Shown: in pieces, positions 1-9,827 of the stretch
Layout: each line of letters starts with the position of its first letter
Position numbering within the stretch: position 1 is the first letter of the stretch
DNA from: Micromonospora acroterricola
GTDB lineage: Bacteria; Actinomycetota; Actinomycetes; Mycobacteriales; Micromonosporaceae
Reading direction: 5' to 3'
Length of the DNA stretch: 64,000 bases
NCBI RefSeq assembly: GCF_003172955.1
Contig: NZ_QGKR01000186.1
Coordinates: 62,001 to 126,000, forward strand
Program-made: the position numbers and the translations under genes
Notes under the pieces: generated by a model
Database searches by the model: none
Seen by the model: the letters and a program-made list of their open reading frames with translations, nothing else
Told to the model about the DNA's origin: nothing

Positions 1-1
1 C

Positions 2-1759
2 GCTGACGACCAGGTCCATCCGCAACAGGCGGCGGACCAACTGATGGTGTGGCTGGAGCACACTGATCAGAACTGGCTCATCGTCTGGGACAAACTCGAC
101 AGCCCTGCCGATGCTGCCGATTGGTGGCCACCTGCGAGTAAGCATGGCCGGACCGTCGTCACCACCCGACGTCGCGATGCCGTGCTCGATGCAGGACGCC
201 GTACCCTGATCACCGTCGACCTGTTCACCGCTGACGAGTCAGTGGCGTATCTCAGGCGCGCTGTCGGCAAGCCCGTTCAACGCCAGCATGCTGTAGCCCT
301 GGCCAAGGACCTGGATCATCTTCCGCTCGCTCTAGCACAGGCTGCCGCCTTCATCCGAGACCGCGAGCTGGACTGCGTCGCCTATCGACGCAGGCTCGGT
401 GACGTGAGGCTCCGCCTCGCCGACGTGGTCCCGCCTGAGGACGGGCTTCCGGACAACCACCGGACGACGCTCGCCGCGACCTGGGTACTGTCGATCGAAG
501 CGGCAGACAAGGCCGGTCCGCCAGGCCTGGCACATTCCATCCTCGACCTTGCCTGCCTCCTGCAACCCGAGGCGATCCCGTTGGCCTTCTTCACGAGTAC
601 GCCCGCCATCGACTACATAACCTTGCACAGCGAACTCAGGCAGGAAAGCGACATCCTCGACGTCCTGCACACGCTCGATCGGCTGAACCTAGTCACTTGC
701 AATCAGCGCACTGCCCTGGTACAGACGCATGTGCTGATCCAGCGCGCCATTCGCGATGACCTGGATGTGGACAGCCTCGACGTGCTGGCCCGGACCGCCG
801 CAGACGCGCTGCTGGAGATCTGGCCGGAGGTCGAGCCTGATCGGCTACGCGAACAGATGCTGCGCGCCAACGCGCTCGTCCTCTTCGAGACGGCGCGCAC
901 CTCCCTGATCGAACCCCGCACTCACCCCCTGCACTTCCGCACCACCGACAGTCTTGTCGAAGCTGGGAACCACGATGCTGCGACCGCCATACTGCGACAG
1001 CTTCTCGCCGAACAGACCCGCATAGTCGGCGCCGATCATGCCGATTCGCTTACCACCCGCCGACACCTTGCCGACGCCCTGGAAGAGAACGATCCACGCG
1101 AAGCTGCGGCGGCCTACGGGAGGCTGCTCGACGACTGCGTGCGCATCATGGGCCCGGGACACCCTTATACCCTGGTCACGCGCTGTGAGGTCGTGAAACG
1201 GAACGCCGACCACGACTATCCCCAGCACGCCCTGGCCCGCTTCGAGGAACTGCTCGGCGATTGCCGTCGCATCCTCGGACCAGACGACCCAGTCACGCTC
1301 GGCGTGCACGCAGCCTTGGCCAACTGGCACGGAGACGCCGGTCACTTCGACATGGCGAACGAGGTGTACCGCGAGGTCCTCGCAGCGGAAACTCGCCTAT
1401 TCGGCCCCGACCACCCCACCACGCTGCGCACCCGCAACAACCTTCTGTGCATTCAGCAGGACTCCGGAATGCCCCTCGACGGATCCGTCAGCTTCCGTGA
1501 GCTTGTCGAGGAGTACACGCGAGTATTCGGCCCGGACCACCCACGAACCCTCGCCACCCGGGCCAATCTCGCCTTCGCCATCGGCGAGGCAGGTGACGTG
1601 GAAGGTGCTGCCGACGCGTGCCAAACGCTGCTCGATGACTATGCCCGGGTCTTCGGCGCCGACCACTTCGAAGTCGTGGTCATGCGCTTGGCGCTGTCGT
1701 ACTGGCACGCCCACGTCGACGCAGCTTGCCGCACCAAGGGTTCGTCACCGGAGCGCTGA
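2..1759 (+). CDS. NB-ARC/TPR protein, 5' end outside window
   Basis: The reading frame is open to the window edge, so the N-terminus (including any P-loop) is missing. The visible start reads as the end of an NB-ARC-type ATPase module: a VVTTRRR stretch and then a LPLALAQAAAFI segment matching the GLPLA motif of STAND ATPases. From about nt 1020 to 1700 there are five tetratricopeptide-type repeats, each with a G-P/A-D-H-P-x-TL-x-TR core (for example GPDHPTTLRTRNNLL). STAND/TPR proteins of this kind are common actinobacterial signalling or regulatory proteins, some linked to defence or to peptide-maturation loci. No partner is visible upstream. The domain call is secure; the biological role is not known. 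Confidence 0.85.
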   Translation, partial: ADDQVHPQQAADQLMVWLEHTDQNWLIVWDKLDSPADAADWWPPASKHGRTVVTTRRRDAVLDAGRRTLITVDLFTADESVAYLRRAVGKPVQRQHAVALAKDLDHLPLALAQAAAFIRDRELDCVAYRRRLGDVRLRLADVVPPEDGLPDNHRTTLAATWVLSIEAADKAGPPGLAHSILDLACLLQPEAIPLAFFTSTPAIDYITLHSELRQESDILDVLHTLDRLNLVTCNQRTALVQTHVLIQRAIRDDLDVDSLDVLARTAADALLEIWPEVEPDRLREQMLRANALVLFETARTSLIEPRTHPLHFRTTDSLVEAGNHDAATAILRQLLAEQTRIVGADHADSLTTRRHLADALEENDPREAAAAYGRLLDDCVRIMGPGHPYTLVTRCEVVKRNADHDYPQHALARFEELLGDCRRILGPDDPVTLGVHAALANWHGDAGHFDMANEVYREVLAAETRLFGPDHPTTLRTRNNLLCIQQDSGMPLDGSVSFRELVEEYTRVFGPDHPRTLATRANLAFAIGEAGDVEGAADACQTLLDDYARVFGADHFEVVVMRLALSYWHAHVDAACRTKGSSPER

Positions 1760-1794
1760 GACCACCACCAGCCAGCGGCGCCGCCCGTAACCCA

Positions 1795-2205
1795 TTAATG
1801 GACCTGAAGAACTCAAGATTCCAGGTGAAATACCTGATCCGCGACCGGGACGGCAAATACCCGGCTCTGCTCGATGCGAGTCCGCCGAGGACGTCAACAG
1901 GTTCAATGCGCGCGTTAAGTGCCAGTACTTGTCGCGCATGCGGCGAGCGGGAATTTCCTGCTTCGCGCTGACGATCATCGGCGTGCTGGTTCGATTGCTG
2001 TACCTGATGATGATCCGGCTGGTCGGCGCTCTGAGCCTGCTTGCCCGCAGCGCACAGCCCTGCTCGCGGAGGTCCTCGCCCTGCTGCAAGAGGTGACGGT
2101 GCTGCATCACGTACAGGGTCACGTCGCTGAGCTTCTGCGGCATCGGATCATGCAGAAGCGGTCGGTGTGCCGTGACGGTCGCCATCTGGTCGAACTCATC
2201 CAGTG
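1795..2205 (+). mobile_element. Degenerate integrase-core transposase remnant
   Basis: Two short coding scraps can be read here. At about 1816-1880 the translation VKYLIRDRDGKYPALLDA matches the conserved FLIRDRDxKFTxxFDAV region of rve-type transposases. At about 2005-2100 a second scrap (MIRLVGALSLLARS, then LLAEVLALLQEVTVLHH in another frame) resembles the N-terminal LLARSDAAKDAEILVLRHEVAVLRRQ segment of the same transposase class. The order is C-terminal piece then N-terminal piece, so at least one rearrangement or two element copies are involved. No intact ORF remains. Confidence 0.5.
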
Positions 2206-2334
2206 AAGGCCGAACCGCTCGAGCCCGGCCTGGTCGTCTATGTGCATGATGCCAGCTCATGTAGTGATGCCCGCTGGGGCCATCCCACAACGAAAGCGGC
2301 GTAACCAGCCCGGCCAGCGTTTGTGGTCAGGGCA

Positions 2335-5201
2335 CTAGCTGGGCGAGACGGGCCCCGGGCTGGCCCGAGGCCCGTGTCGTGCTGGAGCCCCTTCGGCTGG
2401 CATATCTGCCGGCCATGAGTTGCCTACGACACCAACGCCACCCGGCTGCTCCGCAATGGCTACCGGGGCTGCACGTGAGGGCGCCAGACTGAGACGAATG
2501 CCGCCGTACTTGGTGTACCGGCGGAGGAAGGCCTCTTCACCGCCTTCGAGGACCTGCCGGATGTGCGTGCGGATGTCCTCTGCGTCGATCGAACCTTGGG
2601 CGAGTACTCGTACCTGATCGTTGCCGGCGTCGAGGACGACGACGAGTTCGGCGTCGCCCAGGACGGGGATGTTCGGGTTGTGCGTGGCGGCGATGATCTG
2701 CCGATTGCCTCCGGTGGAGGAGGTGGACTTTTGACTACGAATCAACTGGACGACATCATCGAAGATGAACCGGTTGTCAAGGTCATCTTCGGGCTGGTCG
2801 AGGATCATGCATCGGCCGTCGATCGCGAATATGAGCAGCAGGATCGCGGTAGCGCGCTGACCAGCTGACAGTCGGTCGAGGGTCCTAGCCTCGCCGTCGA
2901 CATGCAGCCGGATGTCCACTCGATCGTGAGGCGCGAGGATCTCCAGCTCGCTGATGCGGTCAACGTCCTCGTCGGTCAGCCAGGCGCAAATCTTGTTTGC
3001 CTGCGCGACGGTCACATCGAACTGCTGAGTCAGCTCGACTGGGCCCTCGGTGACTATCGAGGCGATGGTGCTGCCGTCGACTCCGTCTGACATAGCGATC
3101 GTCTCGATCGCCGCTCCGCTGGCGCCGCTGCCCTGCAACAGCTGGCGTAGGTCTTCGGTGAACCGGTGGCGGTCACCAAGTGCGACGATAGCCACCTCGA
3201 CTCGACCGCTCAGGTGGGAGTTGATTCTGGCCGCAGTGTCTGCGCGGACCTGGCTCTCGCGTGCGCGGGCCTTGGTCAACTCGTCGAGCAAGCCGAGGCG
3301 TGCACTACGAAGAGCGATGCCCGCATGTTCTTTGCGGTCGAGGGCGTCAAGCTGGTCCTGCAGTGAGGTGCGATCGGACGACAGCTTGAGGGGCCGTTCC
3401 GGGTCAAGCCTCTCGGCGTGCAGTTCCTGCTTGATGCGGTTAAGTTCGTCCGCCAGCGGCAGGACCCGGGCAGCGTGTTCGGCGCGCAGGCTTTCGATCG
3501 CCTCGCGCGCCTCGGCGAGGGCCATGATGATCTTCTGCTCCGCCGTGGTGATGGCGACTGTGGCGAGGCTCAGGGCCTTCTCGGCCGCGCCGGTGAGGTC
3601 GTCGCCGCGCGCAGTCAGGTCGCCCCGCTTGGTATCGATGGTCTCCTGCAGGTCATGCAGTGCCTGCCGCCAAGGGCTGTCAGTGCCAGATGCCTGTGAA
3701 GTGACGTCACGGGCGGACGACAAGGATCGTTCAACGGTCTGCAACCGGTCGTGCGTGGCCAGCTTGTTCAGCGCGCCGGTCTGCTGAAAGAGATCCAACT
3801 CATGGGTGAGCTTCGCGATTTGGCTCTGCAAATCGGGGCGCTTGGCCTGTTCCAACACATGCTTACGCAACTCAGCGCCGTTGGTACGCAGCCGGCGGCG
3901 CACCTCGTCGACTTCGCGTTCGGCGGCGTTGACCTCATCGCCAATGAGCCGATCGAGAAGCTGCCGGCGGTATTCGACCTCGCCGCTGACCTGGTCAATT
4001 TCCCGCTGCAACAAGATGATTGGTTCCCGGTCTGGGCCGAAGGCGTCGCGCGGTGTGATGTCGATTCGGCCGCTGTCAGGGTCGAACACGCACGGAGTCT
4101 CGCCCAGCACACGTTTGACGATGTAGCGACGGGCCGGGCCAGAGTCACTGTGGCGTTCGATCTCCAAGGTCACGCATCCGCCGCTGCCCAGCGCATGCTT
4201 GACAAGATCGTCGCGCCGTTTTCGCTCGCAAAACGGATCAAGTGCCAGGCCGTAACGGATGGTCTCCAGCACGGCAGACTTACCGGTTCCGCGACCACCG
4301 ATGAGCGTGTTGAGGTGAGCATCGAACATAAACTGGGTGCCGGCCAGGAAGCCGCTCCCCTCGATCTTGATGGAGATAATGCGAGCGTTGCGAGGCAGGA
4401 CTGGGGCGACCGTGCGTACCCGGGTCTCGGGGTCGTGTAGCGCTAGGCGCATCGCGTCGAGGCTTGTGGAGCTGAGTTTTAGCCATGTTCCCCGCATCGT
4501 GCCATCGGCCAGCGGCTTGCCGCCGATGTCCCCGATCAAGCGAGGATCGCTGAATTCGACCTGGGCCAGGTGATCCCAGCGGTGGCTGATCCCGGTGCTG
4601 CGCAACTTGGGCAACGCGCCACCGGGGTGGTCGAGACCATCGACGTCGGCCTCCGCGATGAGGCGCGCGGCTAGGTTGGCGCCCATCGCGGCAACGATGC
4701 CCTTCTTGGCATCGCCGTGCGCGGGGATGATCAGGCAGCCGAACCGCTCCCGCAGCTGAGACAGGGCCTCGGCCGGCGGCTTCTGGAGTTCGATCTCGCG
4801 GTGCTTGCGGCCCGTCCACAACGGCTTCGATGGATCCCGGTCGAGCGACTTCAGGTAGTCGTTGATGGCGGCGGGTGGCGTGCCTTGCGGGAATACGACA
4901 AGGATGTGCACGCCCTGCTTTCCCTCCGCAAGGCTCAGTTCAGCACCGGGCAGCACGATAATGCCCTGCTTGGCGGCCTCCTCCTTGATCAGGTCATACC
5001 AGGGAGTCTGATCCCGTTGTAGTCCGTGATGGCAGCGATCTCGATGCCGACTTCGCGAAGCCGGTTGACGTATGTCGTCGCCAGCTTGCGCTGATCGTCA
5101 GGGTTGTCGTAGCTCATGCCGTCGAGCCCGGCGAAGCTGTCCACACCCGGGGTGTGCAGATGAAAGTCCACTCTGCGCCACCGAGAGCCTCCGTTGGTCA
5201 T
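2335..5201 (-). pseudogene. TrlF-type PHP-ABC ATPase, one frameshift
   Basis: Read from 5201 downward, the first 70 residues are a PHP-type N-terminus (VDFHLHTPG metal-ligand motif, then AAITDYNGI). The frame is then lost and is regained 4956-2335 for 873 residues. Restoring one base near 5006-5013 gives a continuous ITDYNGIRTPWYDLIKEEA-like stretch, so the lesion is a single-nucleotide deletion. The long part contains Walker A (GGRGTGKS, about nt 4275-4295), a long coiled coil, the ABC signature LSAGQRA, Walker B MILDQPEDDLDN and a switch His (AATHNPN). This is the architecture of the TrlF family, SMC/RecN-like ATPases with a PHP phosphoesterase head, about 950 aa as here. Such proteins are suspected of nucleic-acid or defence roles, but no function can be claimed. 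It may be a real pseudogene or a sequencing error. Confidence 0.8.
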
Positions 5202-5636
5202 CGGTCTTCCTTACTCCGCGCAGGCTGAAGCCTGCCTGTCGGCCACATGCCGTGGCGGAACGGAGGGGTATCCCGAGTGTCGGGCGCCGTCGCGACGTCA
5301 GGGGCTGACGTGATCCGCCAGCCGGCCGTAGATGTTAGACCATCGCAGCATGTAGTTGCGAAGTGCTTTACACCCGCGCGGTGGTGAGACGCAGAATCTC
5401 AACCAAGCCAGGTACCACCTCGCCGAGATGTCTGGAGAGCTCGCGCACCGCCGCTGACGTGCGCGGATAGGCCGCCAACCGCGCGTCACGCATTGTCCCC
5501 GTCGGTCGAGCGGATGCTCCGTATGCCAACACAGTGCACAGACCGACTGCCACCAAGCGGCCCGACAGTCCTTCGACCAGCGTCAGCGGACTGCTTGTCC
5601 GACTCGACCGCGAAGATCCTTCGTAGAAATACCGGC
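5202..5636. other. Intergenic, no supported gene
   Basis: Lies between the PHP-ATPase start and the recombinase. Short open frames exist on both strands, but none has a recognisable motif plus a good ribosome-binding site. The promoters of the two divergent genes should lie here. Confidence 0.4.
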
Positions 5637-7037
5637 GTGTCGAACAACCAGCGTGACGATCTCGAGGATCCCCTGACTCGATGGCTCAACGGGCAGTCGC
5701 AGGCCAACCCGCAACTGCCTACCGAACGGCGACGTGGTATGCGGTTTGCGTTCTACGGTCGGATGTCGACCGTCGAGCACCAGGACCGGGTGACCTCCCG
5801 GCACTGGCAACGGGACTGCGCCACAGAACTCGTCGCCGATCACGGGGCGATGGTTGCCGAATACTTCGATGTCGGTTGCTCTCGCCGCCGCGGTTGGCGG
5901 CAGCGTCCGCAGGCCGCTGCGCTGCTGGCCGCCCTCGACGATCCGGATCGCGGGTTCGACGCAATTGTGGTCGGCGAGTACGAGCGGGCGTTCTCCGCCA
6001 ATCAGCTGCAGCACCTGGCGCCGGTGCTCGAACAGCACGGCGTGCAGCTGTGGCTGCCCGAGACGGACGGGCCTGTCGATTACCATGATCCGACCCACCA
6101 GGCACTGATCATGGTGCTGGGCGCCCAGTCGAAACGCGAGGTGCAGCGCGCCCGATTCCGGTTCGTCACGGCGATGCGCGCTCAAGCGCGAGAGCAGGGA
6201 CGGTATCTCGGAGGCCGACCGCCCTACGGATACCGACTCACCGACGCCGGCCCTCATCCGAACACCGCCCAGGCGCGCTGGGGTCGCCGGCTTCAACGCC
6301 TCGAACCGGATCCGGCCACGGCCGCACACGTGCGGTGGATGTTCACCCAACGCCTCGATGGCCAGAGTCTCGCCAGCATGGCGCGCGCCCTCAACGACGC
6401 CGGCATCCCGTGCCCGTCGGGCATCGATCCCGCCCGTAATCCACACCGCAGTGGCGACCGGTGGACCCTACGAACAGTCGCGGCGATCCTCGCCAATCCG
6501 CGCTACACGGGCCGACAGGTCTGGAACCGGCAACCCGCGCACAACCACACCGATGCCAACCGCTCGGAGCGAGAACCCATCCGGCGGAACCCGAGCGTGG
6601 ACTGGGTGGTCTCCACGCAACAGGCCCACACCGCGCTGGTCAGTGAGCAGGACTTCGTCGCCGTCCAGGCCATCCGCTCCCACCGGGGCGCCCACGACGG
6701 CACCACCCGCCGCTACCTGTTCACCGGCCTACTGCGCTGCGGACCCTGCGGACGACGATTGGAATCCCATTGGATCAATCAACGCCCCGGCTACCGATGC
6801 CGCCACGGCCACACCAGCACCCAACAGCCCACCAACCCCCGACGCAAGATCCTCTACCTCAGAGAAGACCACATCATCGCCCGACTCGCCGACCATCCCC
6901 GCCTCGCCAGCGCCATCCAGAGCCCACACGACCTGGTCACGCTCCTGCGCAGCAGCAAGATCACCATCGTCTGCGACCAGGAACACTGCACACCAACCAC
7001 AGAAAAATCCGCGCAGGGCACCCTGCGCGGACCATGA
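5637..7037 (+). CDS. Large serine recombinase
   Basis: Site-specific recombinase of the large serine family. The resolvase catalytic domain starts at MRFAFYGRMS (the nucleophile Ser is in GRMST) and includes DAIVVGEYERAF and a QSKREVxRAR helix. A recombinase domain follows (GRPPYGYRLTDAG, LNDAGIPCPSG, RTVAAILANPRYTGRQVWNR), then a zinc-ribbon-like segment with CGPCGRRL and a YRCRHGH pair. The GTG at 5637 (V-S-N-N-Q-R-D) is chosen because related proteins start with a similar DDPLxRWLxGQ leader; ATG 5739 is an alternative. Such enzymes are often stand-alone integrases of small mobile elements. Neighbouring genes do not reveal which element it would move. The ORF is intact. Confidence 0.88.
   Translation: MSNNQRDDLEDPLTRWLNGQSQANPQLPTERRRGMRFAFYGRMSTVEHQDRVTSRHWQRDCATELVADHGAMVAEYFDVGCSRRRGWRQRPQAAALLAALDDPDRGFDAIVVGEYERAFSANQLQHLAPVLEQHGVQLWLPETDGPVDYHDPTHQALIMVLGAQSKREVQRARFRFVTAMRAQAREQGRYLGGRPPYGYRLTDAGPHPNTAQARWGRRLQRLEPDPATAAHVRWMFTQRLDGQSLASMARALNDAGIPCPSGIDPARNPHRSGDRWTLRTVAAILANPRYTGRQVWNRQPAHNHTDANRSEREPIRRNPSVDWVVSTQQAHTALVSEQDFVAVQAIRSHRGAHDGTTRRYLFTGLLRCGPCGRRLESHWINQRPGYRCRHGHTSTQQPTNPRRKILYLREDHIIARLADHPRLASAIQSPHDLVTLLRSSKITIVCDQEHCTPTTEKSAQGTLRGP
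7009..7030. repeat. 10-bp perfect inverted repeat at recombinase end
   Basis: CCGCGCAGGG, two bases, then CCCTGCGCGG. It ends just before the recombinase stop codon (7035-7037), so it lies inside the coding sequence. It could act as a terminator stem or be part of a recombination site; no U-tract follows. Confidence 0.6.
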
Positions 7038-7048
7038 TCGATATGTGG

Positions 7049-7081
7049 TAAATATGTGTCCGAGAGCTGAACACATATTTA
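7049..7081. repeat. 11-bp perfect AT-rich inverted repeat
   Basis: TAAATATGTGT, 11-nt spacer, ACACATATTTA. The arms are strikingly AT-rich for this genome and sit 12 nt after the recombinase stop. A further partial copy (ATATGTGG) precedes the left arm at 7041. Candidate crossover/binding site of the recombinase or a terminator hairpin. Confidence 0.65.
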
Positions 7082-7424
7082 GAGCATCCACGCTTAGCGT
7101 GGGTGTTCATGCAGTTAACCTACCAGATCCCGGTCCTGAGATAAAGCACCGTACCCATCGCGCTGATGCGGTTACTTTGAAATGCTGTGAATGCTTTACC
7201 AGGGGTCGAGAGCGCAGCTGCTCCAATGAGCCGCTGACTATTCCGTCACTCGTTGCTCGACTCAAGCCGTGGCATCGAAGTGATTGCCATGAGTGATCAG
7301 CAGGCCAATCGCCTCTGGCTGGATGGCTCCTTCAGCCACTGTCGCCGTCCCACCGATGACGGAACCTGTGCCACCTGCGAACGGCGAAGCAGCCGCCTCG
7401 GCGTTGCGATTGGGGTCCTTGTCC
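7082..7424. other. Intergenic, no supported gene
   Basis: Between the inverted repeat and the stop of the NmrA-like oxidoreductase. Open frames here have no recognisable domain and are probably chance. Confidence 0.4.
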
Positions 7425-8366
7425 TCAGCTGGCGGGGAAGTAGTGGCCGTTGTCCAGATCGGCGAGCAGGCGGGGCTGAGCGGGTTCCCAGCCGAGGGTC
7501 CGGCGGGTGATGAGGTTGGACGCCGGGTAACTCTGCGTGACGATATTGGCGAGGAACCCGAAGTATCCCGGCAGCACCAGTTCGTCCACGGGAACGCTCA
7601 CGGCGGGCAGGCCCAGACGGCTGCCGATGGCCTCAGCAATCTCGCGGAACGGGATGTCCCCATCGTCGACCGCGTGCCAGTAACTGCCGGCCGGGCCCTT
7701 CTCCAGCGCCAGGCGGAACAAGGAGGCGACATCGCGGGCATGCACGGCGTTCCACAGGTTCGTGCCGTTCCCGGGGTAGCCGACGAAGCCCTTCGTCTTC
7801 GCTAGCGCGATCAGTGTCGGGAGGAAGCCGGCGCGATCGGTCGTGTCGTGGGCGATATTGGCGATCCGCACGACCGAAGACCGCACGCCCCGCTCGGCGA
7901 GGCCGATCACGGTGGTCTCCACGACGTTACGAGCCCGCAGGCTGCCCTTGTGCTCATCGCCGCTGGGAAGGGCCGGGTCCTCCTCGGTGGCCATCCGGCC
8001 CAGGAATCCCTGCCCAGGCGAGCCGATGCTCACCGCCGCGACCAGCGGCTTTCCGGTTCCCGCCAGTGCCTCGCCGTACGCGAGCATGATCGGGACCTGC
8101 GCGGCGGCCACGGCGTGGATCCCGCCGGAGAAAAGCAGGTCCTGCCGGTGCGCGACGTGGATGACGCCGTCGGAGTCCGCAGCCGCCTCCTTGAGCCCGT
8201 CGAGGTCCTGGAGGTCGCCGCGGCGCACCTTCGCGCCGAGCGCGGACAGCGCCGCCGCGGCCGTGTCCGACCGGGCCAGGCCGATGACCTCGTGCCCAGC
8301 GGCGATGAGCTCGGGGACGATGTACGAACCGGAATGGCCGGTCCCGCCAGTGACGAAAACACGCAT
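7425..8366 (-). CDS. NAD(P)-dependent epimerase/SDR-like oxidoreductase
   Basis: Extended/atypical short-chain dehydrogenase, 313 aa. The N-terminus VFVTGGTGHSGSYIV is the nucleotide-binding GxxGxxG, followed by LARSDTAAAALSALGAKVRRGDLQDLDGL, typical of the SDR class that checks a sugar or quinone-like substrate. The C-terminus ends in TRRTLGWEPAQPRLLADLD, as in many actinobacterial family members. The canonical YxxxK pair is not obvious (an HKGSLRARN segment sits in its place), so catalysis is uncertain. Last gene of a four-gene oxidoreductase run transcribed leftward from about 10574 and facing a LysR gene. Confidence 0.85.
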   Translation of the reverse strand: MRVFVTGGTGHSGSYIVPELIAAGHEVIGLARSDTAAAALSALGAKVRRGDLQDLDGLKEAAADSDGVIHVAHRQDLLFSGGIHAVAAAQVPIMLAYGEALAGTGKPLVAAVSIGSPGQGFLGRMATEEDPALPSGDEHKGSLRARNVVETTVIGLAERGVRSSVVRIANIAHDTTDRAGFLPTLIALAKTKGFVGYPGNGTNLWNAVHARDVASLFRLALEKGPAGSYWHAVDDGDIPFREIAEAIGSRLGLPAVSVPVDELVLPGYFGFLANIVTQSYPASNLITRRTLGWEPAQPRLLADLDNGHYFPAS

Positions 8367-8418
8367 TCTGCTGCTCCGAGTGAGTGATGTGGCGCGAGAG
8401 GTGGTGGTGGGTGTGTGC

Positions 8419-9042
8419 TTAGACCAGAACGTTGACGCCGAGGGAGAAGTTGAAGTCCCCGACGCCGTGGCGGGCCAGGCTCACCATTAGCAGGCCCGTC
8501 CCTTCCAGCCAGTGCGCCATCTCCAGGCCTCCGGCATCCAGGGGGCGCAAACCGAGGCTCTCGATGAACGTCGATACGCTCGCCTTGGCCCGCGCGTCGT
8601 CGCAGGCGAAGAGCACGTCCAATGGGCGTCCCGGGGCCAGGACGTGGCCGAAGACGGTGTTGAACGCCTTCACGACGTGCGCGCTGGCTGGGGCGGCCTT
8701 GGTGATCTCCTGCGCGGCGGAAGTGCCGTCAGGGGTGGTCAGCCCGCTCGCGTCGGCTTTCATGGGGTTGGTAATGTCGATGATGATCTTGCCGGCCAGC
8801 GCGTCCCCGTACTGGGCGACGACCGGCACGGCGCTGGCGTTCGGCACGGCGAGGATGACGATGTCGCCGGCCGGGGCGCTGCCGAATGTCCCGGCCGTGG
8901 CGCCGCCGCCGAGCGCGGCAGCCAGGTCTTTGGCCTTGGCCGCGTCGCGACCGACGACCTCGACGGCGTGGCCGCCAGCGAGCGCCCGGGCGGCCAGGGC
9001 GCGGGCCATGGTCCCCACGCCGATGATGCTGATGCTGCTCAT
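8419..9042 (-). CDS. NADPH-dependent F420 reductase-like protein
   Basis: 207 aa, a single Rossmann domain of the F420_oxidored family. It begins ISIIGVGTMARALA (dinucleotide binding) and contains GDIVILAVPNASAV, IIIDITNPM and HVVKAFNTVFGHV, all conserved in this family. F420-dependent and NADP-only members cannot be told apart by eye. It is a paralogue of the next gene upstream (9124-9741), about the same length and colinear throughout. Probably in the same transcription unit. Confidence 0.85.
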   Translation of the reverse strand: MSSISIIGVGTMARALAARALAGGHAVEVVGRDAAKAKDLAAALGGGATAGTFGSAPAGDIVILAVPNASAVPVVAQYGDALAGKIIIDITNPMKADASGLTTPDGTSAAQEITKAAPASAHVVKAFNTVFGHVLAPGRPLDVLFACDDARAKASVSTFIESLGLRPLDAGGLEMAHWLEGTGLLMVSLARHGVGDFNFSLGVNVLV

Positions 9043-9123
9043 GAAGTGCCTGCTTTCCGAAGATGGATGGGCACGCCATGCCCGCTGGTCGCGAGATGTT
9101 TGGCGTAATCCGGTAGCCGTGCT

Positions 9124-9741
9124 TCAGCGGACCTCGGCGCCCAGGGCGAGGTCGAAGCCGGCGCCGCTGCGGGCCAGGCCCACCAGGAGGATGCCGGCCC
9201 ATTCGAGGACGTGGGTCATCTCGAGCCCTCCTGCGTCGAGGGCCCGCATGCCCAAGCTCTCCAGGAAGGCAGCGACACGTGCCTTCACCTCGGCGCTGTC
9301 GCCGGCGTAGAACGCGTCCAGGGGCTTGTCCTCGGCGATGACGCCGCCGAAGATCGTGTTGAAGGCTTTCACGACATGTGCGCCCTCGGGGGCGACGGCG
9401 GCGATCTGCTGGGACACCGAGTTGCCCGCGGTCGTCACGACGCCACTTGCGTCGGCGTTGAACGGGTTGGTGATGTCGACGAGGACCTTGCCGGCCAGCG
9501 CATCGCCGTAGTGCTCGACCACGTCGACCGCGCCGGCGTACAGGACGGCCACGATGACGATGTCACCCACCGGCCTGGCGCCGAACGTGCCGACGGTGGC
9601 TCCGTTGCCGATCTGGTCGGCGAGCGCCTGAGCCTTGGCGGTGTTGCGGCTCATGAGCTCGATGGTGTGGCCGTGCTTCGCCGCCCGGGTGCCGATGGCG
9701 GTGGCCATGTTGCCCGAGCCGATGATGCTGATCGTGGTCAT
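9124..9741 (-). CDS. NADPH-dependent F420 reductase-like protein, paralogue
   Basis: Start placed at ATG 9741 (MTTISIIGSGNMATAIG) because an AAGGGGAA ribosome-binding site lies 9-16 nt upstream; an in-frame extension to 9792 is less likely. It shows the same Rossmann motifs as its neighbour: GDIVIVAV, VLVDITNPF and HVVKAFNTIF. The tandem copy arrangement suggests duplication followed by divergence, perhaps for different substrates or cofactors. The pair sits between two SDR genes, so the cluster looks like a small redox cassette of unknown substrate. Confidence 0.87.
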   Translation of the reverse strand: MTTISIIGSGNMATAIGTRAAKHGHTIELMSRNTAKAQALADQIGNGATVGTFGARPVGDIVIVAVLYAGAVDVVEHYGDALAGKVLVDITNPFNADASGVVTTAGNSVSQQIAAVAPEGAHVVKAFNTIFGGVIAEDKPLDAFYAGDSAEVKARVAAFLESLGMRALDAGGLEMTHVLEWAGILLVGLARSGAGFDLALGAEVR

Positions 9742-9827
9742 GACGTGTGTTCCCCTTGTTGTGTATGAATCAGTTGGTCGGGGGTCCGGCATGCTGGGCC
9801 GGGTGTCGAAGGGTTCGCCGAACGGGC

